Assembly: GCF_002575655.3 (NCBI RefSeq)
Contig: NC_053039.3
Span: forward strand, 374,085,633-374,149,632
Direction: 5' to 3'
DNA: 64,000 bases
From: Aegilops tauschii subsp. strangulata
Taxonomy: Eukaryota; Streptophyta; Magnoliopsida; Poales; Poaceae
Part shown: positions 34,180 to 45,669 of the stretch, one piece after another
Position numbering within the stretch: position 1 is the first letter of the stretch
How the letters are laid out: every line of letters begins with the position of its first letter
The notes under the pieces: model-generated
What the model was told of the DNA's origin: nothing
Databases searched by the model: none
The model's input: only the letters and a program-made list of their open reading frames with translations
Made by a program: the position numbers and the translations under genes

Positions 34180-36550
34180 TACAAAGTTCTGTGCCCGTTT
34201 GTGTGAAAATTTGATTTGTGTAGCTACATAGTGAGCAAGTCCAACCACTCATCCATCAGTTAACAAAAAATGTCTATTCCTAATTCATAATAACAATGAG
34301 ATTGGACTTGAAAGAAAAGTAAATGCAGCAAAAAAAGGACGCGAGGTTAGCAGCCTCACATTGCAGAAGAGATGAAATGAATCCCACTGGATATGTGGCC
34401 ATCGCTTGAGCTATCCCAGACTTGGAGACGCCGTCTTGTCGTTGCTGGTGGTGAACACCCTCCTCCCTGCCCCAGCAAGCTCTTCTGTGTGCCCCGGATC
34501 CGGCTGCCAGCAAATCGAGCTCCAGCTTGTTCCCCTCGCCTCCTTCTACGGCTGGGACGATGGGGAGGAGGCCTCACCGCGCCAAAGCAGGATTCGCAGC
34601 GCCACACATCGAGCCTGCTGGTTGTGGGCCTCGCCGAACTCCCCGACGAGCGTGCTGGTGGTGAGCCTCCGCCTCTCCGCTGCACGCCGCCCTTCTCCAT
34701 CCAGCCTGCTGCCGCTCGCCGCACTCCCCGACGAGCGTGCTGATGCTGACGCCGAGCTCGTCCGGCAAGCCTCCGCTTCTCCCCCGCCTCTTCTCCCAAC
34801 GCGTCGGCAGCCTCCGGCCTGATTTCGGCCAAGTCCGGGCCCTGCACCACCGGTGGAACTTCTCCCCGCCGCTGCCCGCCTCATCTCCATCGCGTCACGA
34901 CTCCGGCGAGGACAGATCAGCCCACCTCGTCGCCGGCGCGCCGTGTCCCTATGCTGGGTCCGGGAGGAGCTCCTCCCTGCTGTCGCCCGCCTCATCTCCG
35001 CCCCACCGCGACTCCGGCGAGGACAGAGGAGCCAGCTCGCCTCCACGCTAGAGCTCCTGAGCACCGCCGCTTGGCCACCTGCAGGTCACCATCCCAGGCG
35101 CCGTCGGTGAGCTGCCGCCTCACCTCTCTCTTCCTCCCATCCATTCCTTGTCTAGTTGCTTGCGTCGAGTCTCGAGTGGATAAGGTGTGGGGCGAAGGGA
35201 GGGGGAGTGACTGCATCGTTCGGTCGCTCGTGTAGGAAACCCGAATGAGGGAGAAAAATGACGTGGCAGAGTTCTGTTCCAAGATTCGTGCGCGAAAAAC
35301 GGAGGGTGGATTCGGCGTTCGGGGCGAGAATCGCAAAAACCGCACGTTCAACACTTAGCGATTCCGTTTTCTTTTCTGTGGAACTGGCAATTTGCTGCCA
35401 ATATGATAAGAAGAAGTAAACAAATACAAACTCTAGGTCTTACAAGAGGTTGGGGTTAGGGTGACCCACACCAAGCTAAGCTAAAAAGACCTAGTCAAGC
35501 TCTGGTTCTCGCTCGTTCTGGGCGTGGGTAACCCAGCGGATGGACACAGTCGGTTGTAAGATATCTTGCTTAGAGCAACTCTAACCGATCCCCTAAAAAA
35601 TAGCGAAGTATCTGATCGAGTAAAGCTTTGTGGAATATTTTTACCCCACTAAATTTTAGCAGGACCTAGCTGATCCCTAAATATAATGGAGTATAATTTT
35701 GTTTTTTTTAACTTATGCAATTCTAGTTTACATTGTAACTACATATTAGCACACATATGAAAACTAAACATAATAATGAAGACAAATTGATTGTGGTGGT
35801 CTGATTGCTCTTCTTCTCTGTTGGTGCCGTCTTCTGGCGTGGTTCGATAATGCCGGATTTTTCAATCTGTGATCATGGTGGTGAGTATACATGGTGAAGC
35901 GATCTAGGTGTGGGCTTGGCTCCTTGATGCCCTTCGGCTTCGCGGCGGTGCCGTTGTTGTGATATAACCTAGGCTGCGTGTGTGTCTTTGTCAGGGTGTG
36001 GACTCGGTTGCTCGTTGCCGTTCGATTGCGCCAATAGCCTTGAGGCATCATGGCCTCGGATGATTGGAGCTCTTCGTCTAGGATGGTGGTTTTTCACGTG
36101 CAACCTCTCGTGAGGATGATGGAAGATGATGGCACTCCCGTTTTTTCTTTTCTTTTCAGCACTTGCCCTGTTGTTGCCTCGACCCAACTTATCTTTTCTC
36201 TTTTGTGTATTATGTGGTGTGATCTATTTCTTCTCATCCTTGTTTTCCCATGTAATTTCTTGGCTCTATCGATCCCTCTTCTTAATGAATGGAAACTGAA
36301 AAGTAGTGCTGCTACATTTCATGGAAAAAACACAAACATTTCATTATGGCACATATGAGCCTAATATAGAGGATGGAAAGTTGAAGAAATGGTTAAGAAA
36401 GGGAAAAGTTAAAAAGCTAGAATACATATTTAACACAAGAAAGAGAGAGGATCCCTTTCTTTTGGCCTTTTTTGTCTCAATGTTTCCCCCTAATCTCGTG
36501 TTTCATGTAAACTACTTTGTGAGGCGACGAGGTACTCGTGCCATGCCCAT
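34180..36550. other. GC-rich then AT-rich intergenic
   Basis: 34390-35110 is GC-rich with short internal repeats (CGCCGAACTCCCCGACGAGCGTGCTG-like, GACTCCGGCGAGGACAG twice) and frames open on both strands; I see no family. 35360-36550 has no recognised gene. Confidence 0.35.
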
Positions 36551-36560
36551 CTTGGTAGTA

Positions 36561-36664
36561 TTTTTTTTTAAGAAAAGGAGGATCACCCCCACCATTGTGA
36601 TGCACACAACTTTATTAAAGTCAGAGTACGAAGTTCAAGTACTAAAGTACAACAAGTGCAAATA
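36561..36664 (-). mobile_element. 3' tail of a non-LTR retroposon
   Basis: A T run (36561-36569) is followed by AAGAAAAGGAGGATCACCCC, the same motif that follows the T run at 37982. Read on the minus strand it is a retroposon 3' end with poly-A. Confidence 0.5.
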
Positions 36665-36933
36665 ACGTGAAAATATAAACATATGCCTACACACATAGCC
36701 TAATATTTGAACCGTCATATAAACTGGTTATACGTGTCTCATGCTACCATCTCTCATTGATTGCACCCATAGTCCATAAGCTGCCACACTTCCGCATGGT
36801 GTGGTAAGGATCACGTACGGATCCATCTTGATACTACACGACGTTGGTTCAACTAAAACTTCCATTCAGAAAATGGCCATCTAGGATAATCTTCATCAAC
36901 CGCTCCTTGAGATGAGGGCATTGCCACTCCAAC

Positions 36934-37879
36934 TCATTTCGAGCCTGCCCATCTTTGGATGTGTTTACTTGCTTTAGAAGCCTGCATAATTTCAACAAGT
37001 CAATGTTATGATGACTGATTGACTATAAAACCGAGGGCCGGACAAAGAAATGACCTCTTCGTCCCAATCACATCGCATGGTAATGTACGCCAGAATTATT
37101 GTCTGAACTGCAGTGCCACCGATCATCCCTGCCCAAATCCCCTGCAAGGAAAGATGATCTAGTAGTAAGTATGGAGACATGTATCTCCACAAGTAGTAAT
37201 TAACAAATATTAAGAATGGTTTGTAGGGAGCGTACAAGAACTCCCAGATTGAAGAGCCAACCCAGCAGAAGTCCAACAGGAACTCCAATGATGTAATAGC
37301 TTCCTACGTTTATATAAGCCACTAGTGCTTGCCACCCTGATCCAACAGCAACTCCTGAAAATTGTCACACACACGCGCATGCACATACAGAGAAATCTTC
37401 AGTTCAGCATTTCGTTTCTTATTCTGATCAGATTCATCGCAAATTCAGTGTCACCAATGTGCAGGGTGGAGAAGACAGAGTACCGGAAAGGACTGGTTGG
37501 ACGCCATTTAGGAGGATACTAATGGCTAGCAGAACGGAGAGGTTGTCCACGGCGTCGATCACAGCTTTGCTTGATGAAACAACGAGTGTGATCTTGTCGT
37601 GGAACGCGAGTGCCAGCAAGCTAAAGAAGAGGCCGATCAGAAAGGAGGTCGTTGTCGACACGATCGTCGCAAACCGCACGCCTTTTCCATTGCCCGCGCC
37701 AAGCTCATTAGAAACTCGCACCCTTTGAATCCACAATGAAATTTTTTCAGCCATCTGATGGTAAATTGGCAACTGAAGTGCAGAGTATATGGTGCAAGAA
37801 GTCAGTTACTGTATGTATTTACCCAGTGCCTGCTAAGAACGCCATAGGAATCATCATCTCCCATCCCTGAAAACTCATG
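36934..37879 (-). pseudogene. MATE transporter, 5'-truncated (exons 4-8)
   Basis: Second MATE gene, same strand, closely related to the gene at 29036-31326. Five exons are present: 37879-37823, 37722-37484, 37354-37236, 37141-37055 and 36981-36934. Their lengths (57, 239, 119, 87, 48 nt) and phases match exons 4 to 8 of the complete gene exactly. They encode [31 protein letters not shown]..., [39 protein letters not shown] and ASKASKHIQRWAGSK before TGA. No stop or frameshift is seen. Exons 1 to 3, which encode the first half of the transporter, are not found; a retroposon begins at 37982 and a Copia LTR follows. Without them no functional transporter can form, unless exons lie beyond the window's insertions. 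Confidence 0.85.
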
Positions 37880-37981
37880 CTGGATACAGATGTAGCAGTA
37901 GTTAGCAACCGGTAGCGACATGAGAATACGTTTGTAAATCTGTGTAGAGATCGTAGGTGAGTGAATTGTAGGAAACATGAG

Positions 37982-39075
37982 TTTTTTTTTTAGAAAAGGA
38001 GGATGACCCCCGGCCTCTGCATCTGGGAGATGCATACGGCCACTTTATTAATTATTCTCGAGGACCTTACAAAGTATTACAAACAATATACCTGAATCCA
38101 CCATCTTGGCAACATATGCCGCTACTCTTATCCATATGATGAAGGGATGCTAGCTGGGCCACTACCCAAACCACTCACCTAAACCTAACATCAAAAGCCG
38201 GAAGCCCCAGCCGAGCCACGTACCGGGTCTGGGGCACAATCCGGTCAGACGCACTCTTGTGTCGTCGCCGCCATCTTCCACAGGTCCGTCTTCAGATTAT
38301 ATTGAGTCTTCTACCTTGTGAAGGCCACTTCTGCCATCGACGTCACCATGACGCCAGACAACTACCTCCTCCTGCGCGAGTCCATCTCCGCGCATCGGAC
38401 GCCGAGCCTCCACAGCGCCATGCCGCCGAACTCCGCCGCCATCAATGAGTGAGATGAAGTACCGCTCCACCACGGCAAGTACAAGGTGAGGAAGGGCGAG
38501 GTCGCCGTCGGAGACACGGCCGGAAGATAAGCACCGCAGTCACGAGACATGCCCGGAGCTGCGACGCGGTAGATCAGACGGGCCGCCATCAGGATCCAGA
38601 CAATCTCGCCATGCACGCCCAGCATCCCCATGCCCAAGTCGGCGCCTTCAAGAAGGTGATGACGCTATGGCGCCGCCGCCGCTTAACCACCGGGGCTAGG
38701 GTTTTCACCCGGGCGCAGGGGAAGGGGGGAAGCAGGGGAGGTTTAGCCTCGGCGCCGCCACCAAGGAGGGAATGGCGTCCGGGACGCCATCGACGCCGTG
38801 ACCGCCACCGGCGGCCAAGGGTTTCCCCCGGCCAAGCACCCTGCCGCCACCTCCGAACCAGCCACAACGTCAGCAGGCGCGTGCACGCCGGAGATCCAGG
38901 CCGGCCGGAGGTCATACATCACGAGCAGACCAGATCGCCTCCGATCTGACGAGGGGAGCCCGGGGCCTCCCCGCGCCATGACCAGTGCCCACCGGGACCT
39001 CGCTACCCGCGCAGCCGAGGGGATCCGGCCTACCTCACCGACGAGCACTCCCCGCCGCCGGAGGAGCGCCGTCCG
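37982..39075 (-). mobile_element. non-LTR retroposon (poly-A on minus strand)
   Basis: A ten-base T run (37982-37991) followed by TAGAAAAGGAGGATGACCCC, i.e. a poly-A 3' end for an element transcribed on the minus strand. The remainder is GC-rich 5' sequence with frames but no RT. It sits in what would be intron 3 of the truncated MATE gene and ends where the Copia LTR starts. The family is as I recall from Triticeae 3' ends; class SINE or LINE undecided. Confidence 0.5.
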
Positions 39076-40861
39076 TGTTGGGGAACGTAGCAGAAATTCA
39101 AAATTTTCTACGCATCACCAAGATCAATCTATGGAGTAATCTAGCAACGAGGGGAAGGAGAGTGCATCTACATACCATTGTAGATCGCGATGCGGAAGCG
39201 TTGCAAGAACGCGGATGAGGGAGTCGTACTCGTAGCGATTCAGATCGCGATTGATTCCGATCTAAGCACCGAAGAACGGTGCCTCCGCGTTCAACACACG
39301 TGCAGCCCGGTGACGTCTCCCACGCCTTGATCCAGCAAGGAGAGAGGGAGAGGTTGGGGAAGACTCCATCCAGCAGCAACACGACGGCGTGGTGGTGATG
39401 GAGGAGCGTGGCAATCCCGCAGGGCTTCGCCAAGCACCGCGGGAGAGGAGGAGGAGGGAGAGGGGTAGGGCTGCGCCGAAAGAGAGACGTTCTCGTGTGT
39501 GTTGGGCAGCCCAAACCTCAACTATATATAGGGGGGGAGGGGGCTGCGCCCCCTTTAGGGTTTCCACCCCCAAGAGGAGGCGGCCAGCCCTAGATCCCAT
39601 CAAGGGGGGCGGCCAAGGGGAGGAGAGGGGGGGCGCCCCACTAGATGGGCCCTAAGGCCCATCTAGACCTAGGGTTTGCCCCCTCCCACTCTCCTATGCG
39701 CCTTGGGCCTTGGTGGGGGGGCGCACCAGCCCACCTGGGGCTGGTCCCCTCCCACACTTGGCCCACGCAGCCTTCTGGGGCTGGTGGCCCCACTTGGTGG
39801 ACCCCCGGGACCCTCCCGGTGGTCCCGGTACATTACCGATTTCACCCGAAACTTTTACGGTGACCAAAACAGGACTTCCCATATATAAATCTTTACCTCC
39901 GGACCATTCCGGAACTCCTCGTGACGTCCGGGATCTCATCCGGGACTCCGAACAACATTCAGTAACCACGTACATACTTTCCCTATAACCCTAGCGTCAT
40001 CGAACCTTAAGCGTGTAGACCCTACGGGTTCGGGAACCATGCAGACATGACCGAGACGTTCTCCGGTCAATAACCAACAGCGGGATCTGGATACCCATGT
40101 TGGCTCCCACATGTTCCACGATGATCTCATCGGATGAACCACGATGTCGGGGATTCAATCAATCCCGTATACAATTCCCTTTGTCCATCGGTATGTTACT
40201 TGCCCGAGATTCGATCGTCGGTATCCCTATACCTTGTTCAATGTCGTTACCGGCAAGTCTCTTTACTCGTTCCGTAACTCACATCATCCCGTGATCAACT
40301 CCTTGGTCACACTGTGCACATTATGATGATGTCCTACCGAGTGGGCCCAGAGATACCTCTCCGTTTACACGGAGTGACAAATCCCAGTCTCGATTCGTGC
40401 CAACCCAACAGACACTTTCGGAGATACCTGTAGTGCACCTTTATAGTCACCCAGTTACGTTGTGACGTTTGGTACACCCAAAGCATTCTTACGGTATCCG
40501 GGAGTTACACAATCTCATGGTCTAAGGAACTGATACTTGACATTAGAAAAGCTCTGAGCAAACGAACTACACGATCTTGTGCTAGGCTTAGGATTGGGTC
40601 TTGTCCATCACATCATTCTCCTAATGATGTGATCCCGTTATCAACGACATCCAACGTCCATGGTCAGGAAACCGTAACCATTTATTGAGCAACGAGCTAG
40701 TCAACTAGAGGCTTACTAGGGACATGGTGTTGTCTATGTATCCACACATGTATCTGAGTTTCCTATCAATACAATTCTAGCATGGATAATAAACGATTAT
40801 CATGAACAAGGAAATATAATAATAACCTATTTATTATTGCCTCTAGGGCATATTTCCAACA
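39076..40861 (-). mobile_element. Copia A: 3' LTR (Angela/BARE/WIS type)
   Basis: 1786 bp, TGTTGGGGAACG...CATATTTCCAACA on the plus strand, i.e. an LTR in minus orientation. The TATA box is ACTATATATAGGG at about 39531. GTCTCCCACTTG at 40862 is the inverse of the polypurine tract, which marks this as the 3' LTR. Confidence 0.93.
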
Positions 40862-42005
40862 GTCTCCCACTTGCACTAGAGTCAATAATCTAGTTCACAT
40901 CACCATGTGATTAACACTGACAGGTCACATCACCATGTGACCAACATCCAAAGAGTTTACTAGAGTCAACAATCTAGTTCATATCACTATGTGATTAACA
41001 CTCAATGAGTTCTGGTTTGATCATGTTATGCTTGTGAGAGAGGTTATTTAGTCAACGGGTCTGAACCCTTCAGATCCGTGTGTGCTTTATGAATATCTAT
41101 GTCATCTTGTGGATGCTACCACGCGCTATTTGGAGCCATTTCAAATAATTGCTCTACTATACGAATCCGGTTTACTACTCAGAGTCATCCGGATTAGTGT
41201 CAAAGTTCGCATCGACGTAACCCTTTACGACGAACTCCCTTTCACCTCCATAATCGAGAAATTCCTTAGTCCACTAGGTACTAAGGATAAGTTCGACCGC
41301 TGTCATGAGATCCTTTCCCGGATCACTATTGTACCCTCTTGACCAACTCATGGCAAGGCACACTACATGTGCGGTACACAGCATAGCATACTATAGAGCC
41401 TACGTCTAAAGCATAGGGGACGACCTTCGTCCTTTCTCTATCTTCTGCCGTGGTCAGGTCTTGAGTCTTACTCAATACTCACACCTTGTAACACAACCAA
41501 GAACTCCTTCTTTGCTGATCTATTTTGAACTCTTTCAAAATCATGTCAAGGTGTGCGTTCTTTGAAAGTATCATCAGGCGTCTTGATCTATCTCTATAGA
41601 TCTTGATGCCCAATATGTAAGCAGCTTTTATCCAGGTTTTCCTTTGAAAAACTCCTTTCAAACAACCCTTTATGCTTTCCAGAAATTTTTACATCATTTT
41701 GGATCAACAATATGTCATTCACATATACTTATCAGAAATGTTGTAGCGCTCCCACTCACTTTATTGTAAATACAAGTTTCTAACAAACTTTGTATAAACC
41801 CAAAAACTTTGATCACTCCATCAAAGCGTATATTCTGACTCCGAGATGGTTGCTCTAGTCCATGGAAGGATCGCTGGAGCTAGCATACCTTTTAGCATCC
41901 TTAGGATCGACAAAACCTTTCTGATTGTATCACATACAACCTTTCCTTACGAAAACTGGTAAGGAAACTTGTTTTGACATCCATCTGCCAGATTTCATAA
42001 ATGCA
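40862..42005 (-). pseudogene. Copia A: decayed RNase H to RT remnant
   Basis: Minus-strand homology to the 3' part of the Copia polyprotein, read back from the LTR: RNase H region, then AAYILGIKIYRDRSRRL near 41600, then EGFVDPK-like and AAF... near 42000. Many stops and frameshifts. Homology ends near 42005; the 5' half and the 5' LTR are absent. Confidence 0.8.
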
Positions 42006-42479
42006 GCTAATGTTGGCTCTATTTGAAGGTAGGCAGCAGAGTAATTTGCAGCCTCGCTCCAGCACGTCGTGTATAAGTTACTTGGGCGTGATTCCATTTC
42101 CACACAGCAATCCATCATGTAATTTAGTCATCGACTTTGCACATGCTCTGCATCGAGAGGATTGCATATGTTGGCTCTATTTTATTTTTCTTGCTTAGGA
42201 AATTGCAACTGCTGGGTGGGCTTGCGAAGGCGATTCTATTGTTAGGCGGTTTCCTCTTTTCTTTTCAACAGATTTCGTCCATGTTTGTTTTATTGAGGTA
42301 ATATCACTGATGGTGCTAAAACTTGCCATCGATGTTCACTTTACTACTTGAACTTGAAAAATACGCCGGACTGATTCTAAAACTTGACACGAACGTGTAA
42401 ATACGGTGATAATCCCATCTATAGACGTATAATGCGTGGACATGGCACAATATTTTGATTAGCATGCACACGTGGCATG
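42006..42479. other. no gene recognised
   Basis: 42166-42240 resembles 23990-24060 (unknown repeat). Nothing else is seen. Confidence 0.35.
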
Positions 42480-43030
42480 GGACCCACTTCCAACAGATTG
42501 CTTGCTTCATATATGTCTCCATGACCAGTGGGCCCCACATGTCAGCACAACTGGAAAATCAACAATGAAAATAGTCCCCACTAACGTTTGAACTTTATTT
42601 TATTTTTGAGAATTCAAACTAGAGACACAGAACCAGTCAACCACTCGCTTTCTCTTGTCCAGTAATGGTAACGATTCCTAATGTTTTGTGGAGAACACGT
42701 TTGTGGGTTTAAAATGGCTGCAATCAGTACAACCCATTTGGCACATGGTACCATTTTTTTAGGAATTTGCAAAAAGTTTGCAAATTATAATCATAGTAAT
42801 AAAAATAAATTTCAAAATATTCTTGTGTCATAAATATTATACATACAAATAAAATAACTTATTAAAAAATGTTCATGCAATTTAAAAAATATTCACTTAT
42901 TTACATGTGGAATATATTTAAAAGTTCGAATCCTAATGGTGACACTTTTTTTTCGTTTATTTGCCCTTCATGTGGGGTCCACTGGTCATAGAGACTTACA
43001 CTAAGCAAGCCATTTGTTGGAAGTGGGTTC
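42480..43030. repeat. 62-bp inverted repeat flanking 427 bp
   Basis: Arm 42480-42541 (GGACCCACTTCCAACAGATT...) pairs with 42969-43030 at about 84 percent identity. Similarity stops at both outer and inner borders. No coding content inside. Could be a MITE or foldback element. Confidence 0.8.
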
Positions 43031-44090
43031 GAGCTAGTGGTGAGCCAGACGGGCACCCTCCTTTTTTTGAGACAAACAGGCACCCTCCTACTCCAATAAT
43101 CTGAAGCTTACTCCGGCCCAATAGCGTGGAGTACAGTGTTAAGCTGACAGGACGGGGCCCGAGCTAGTGGTGAGCCGGAAGATGACGGGAAACAGCTCGC
43201 ACGCGGATGGTGAGCTCACTCTCCGTTTAATATTCGGAGCGTGCCTGGCCGGTTGATGTTTGCTTTAGCCTTGTTCTCGTCTCTCCCTTTCCCGAGTCAG
43301 AGTCAATGGTCGATCGTCTCTAGGCACGCACCTAACATGTTGCGTTATTCTCGACCAGGGTTTTCCAGCAAAATCTATCGATCTGTCGGAGCTGCAGGTA
43401 ACCCCGTCGAGGCGTGCAGCGAAACACAGGTCCTTCTTGTGCACCGCGGTAACGCCACACGTGCATTTTACGAAGCTCACCTACGCGCACATTGCATCCA
43501 CATGGTTATGTTTTTTTTACGGAAACCACATGGTTATGTTATAAGGGCACGAAGAAGTCCAAAGCACAAGCACCGAATTAGAAGGTCTTTATCCGGTATG
43601 GGTGGCGGCATAATCTCCGGATTGGTCCTTCGCCTCCTTCCATATAGGCTTAGCGTTGGTCCTTTATGATTCTACTGTTGTTGATATGCCGTCCTTTGTA
43701 TCTTCTTTCATTTTGTCATTGCTTGTTGTGTATATTTTAGTTATGCAGAGGTCGAGTGTTGTTGATCATGTTTTGTACCCGCTTGATGCTATAATTTAAG
43801 TCAATAAAAGTGCCTTTTACCAAAAAATATTCAATGTTTGCCTTTTTTACAAACTTTGCTCTACCTGCATTACGTTATTCACCGAGGCCCATCGGTACCT
43901 TCAGCCGTGTATGGAATTTCAAATAGTAGCATATGCATACGTACTGCTCACCGCTGACAAAATAGGTCATATTAAGTATGTAATTGAAAAATTACTTTAA
44001 ATCAATAGTTTTTTTAATTCTTTTTTGGGGGCATCATGACAAGGGTTTCTGTAGTCGTCCCGATCCCTCTGGCCAGCCAATGGGAGGATA
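43031..44090. other. no gene recognised
   Basis: A word GAGCTAGTGGTGAGCC repeats at 43030 and 43161. 43240-43670 is open in one frame but resembles no family. 43680-43830 ends in CAATAAAAGTG, like a retroposon or transcript end. Confidence 0.3.
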
Positions 44091-44638
44091 GTGGGAGGGC
44101 TCGTTGTAGCCATTGCCCTCTCCTTGTCATCTTCTTCTTCATACGGCGGCGCTAGGCAGCGAGGCAGACTCTCAAGCAGATCAAGCACCCTTTGCCGTCG
44201 CGGAGTGCTGATGAAGCGACGATTGTGCATTGAGGAGGATGAACTACACTACGCTAAACCTGACGGGGGCCATTTTGACAGACGTGCATGTGAGATATGC
44301 TCGGAGGATTTCATGGAGGGGGAGAGCCTCACGCTCCTCGCCTATGATCACTACTACCTCCCCAGTGCATTCAGAGGTGGCCAGTAGCGAAGCTTTAATA
44401 CGTTTTTTTAATAATTGCTTACCCACCTATGCCATGTGGCTGGCCTGTAGAAGAGCTTAGTAAAAGTTTGAGGGGGGGCATCCCCCCCCCCCCCTTCGTA
44501 TTTTGGCTTGCTCCCATACTCCATGGAGATTCCTGCCTAGCTCCGGCACTGGATGTGGCTGCTGAAGTGGAATTCATGCCCTATTTGCAAAGCCTATTTG
44601 CAAAGAGCCGGCGTAGATGGATATACGTGTACAAATAA
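44091..44638 (+). pseudogene. RING-H2 finger protein relic split by a MITE
   Basis: The reading starts MGGLVVAIALSLSSSSSYGG and continues through a basic stretch to the first RING motif, CEICSEDFMEGESLTLL, near residue 75. The expected second half of the finger (CI..W...SCPIC) is interrupted at 44382 by a 170-bp element and resumes at 44560 as LLKWNSCPICKAYL. A one-base shift is also needed near 44361 (CCCCAGTGC) to read the central CIQRW, and the third metal ligand, normally a cysteine before DHYY, is tyrosine. It could have been a RING-type E3 ubiquitin ligase; it is now broken. Confidence 0.6.
44382..44551. mobile_element. hAT-like MITE inside the RING gene
   Basis: Ends CAGTAGCGAAGCTT and (inverted) CAGTGCCGGAGCTA. 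Flanks GAGGTGGC (44374-44381) and GATGTGGC (44552-44559) agree in 7 of 8 bases, an 8-bp duplication typical of hAT. Removing the element and one flank rejoins the RING reading. It includes a run of 14 C. A related end (CAGGGGCGGACCTAG) is seen at 49246. Confidence 0.75.
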
Positions 44639-44639
44639 A

Positions 44640-45669
44640 TATGGGATTTTTATATTTTTGTGCCCTCGTTTCTTAGTACTACTCAGCTTTGCCTCAAGTC
44701 TAAACTTTCCTCACTTTTTCCTCATCCCGGAGCCACAGCCTCACAAATGACCACACCAGAAAGTATCACTATAAGTGACATCTTGTTGTCAATTTGTGTC
44801 CCTTACGTCGGTAATTAAGTTTCCTAACTGCAAGGAGCCGAACATGACATTCCCGCCTCGCGTTAAACATTTATAATTACTAGTTTTTGCTACTATGAAA
44901 TGCCGAACAAATGGTGTGTTTTGTGGTAGGAGTATCTCTTTTAGGTATGAACCACGCTTTTCCGCGGGCATTTGCCTGGAAATGGAGCAAGCAGATGGAT
45001 AATCTATGCGTGGTGGCGCCGACTTTAGTTTGTAAACAAAGAGCATTACGAAACGTAATCGACTAATAGAGTGCCACGCACATGAATGAAGAAGTCAAAA
45101 GCACATGCCCCCAACATGGCTTAATGAGCACGTACACCCAACGCAACCAAGTGACCTCATTGTTTACACCACCCGCACATCTTGCAAAGTCAAAAGACGC
45201 AAATTGTTTATGAAGGGTGCGCGCTATCAGATTGCGAAATTGGAGAACGAATTCGTGCGTGATATGATATAGGTAAAATATCCGACTTAATTTTTTGCAC
45301 CACATCCGGAGAACGCGTGTGATTTGCATGATTGCATCTTGTGGAGAACAATCGCGGCGAAATGTCATTTTCCAGCGCAGGAACGGAAGGGGGGGTGTCA
45401 CGCACTCAATGCTCTGACCGATCTTTCGCCTTCACCGATCATCACGGCTCTCATCTTTGATCGTGAGACCAGCAAGTAGCACATGTATAATTTAATCAAG
45501 ACAGAAACAAGTTGTACTACTTCGAATCGATCTTCGATCAAACGGTCAAAAAAGCAGCCTGGATCATTCTGCTCGGCTTCTTCAACAAACAAATGTTCAG
45601 ATTTGTACAACAAACAAATGTTTGAAACTTGCAAACAGTGGAGCAGGCACAGGCATCGCCGCCGATGTA
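44640..45669. other. intergenic, no gene recognised
   Basis: AT-rich in part. 45480-45669 is downstream of the ANTH gene and could be its 3' untranslated region. Confidence 0.4.

Noticed and set aside
34393..35064. GC-rich ORFs on both strands
   Set aside because: Overlapping frames of low complexity (arginine, proline) with internal repeats; no family match.
43241..43669. 142-codon plus ORF
   Set aside because: No family resemblance, no splice or promoter support, and it ends in retroposon-like sequence.
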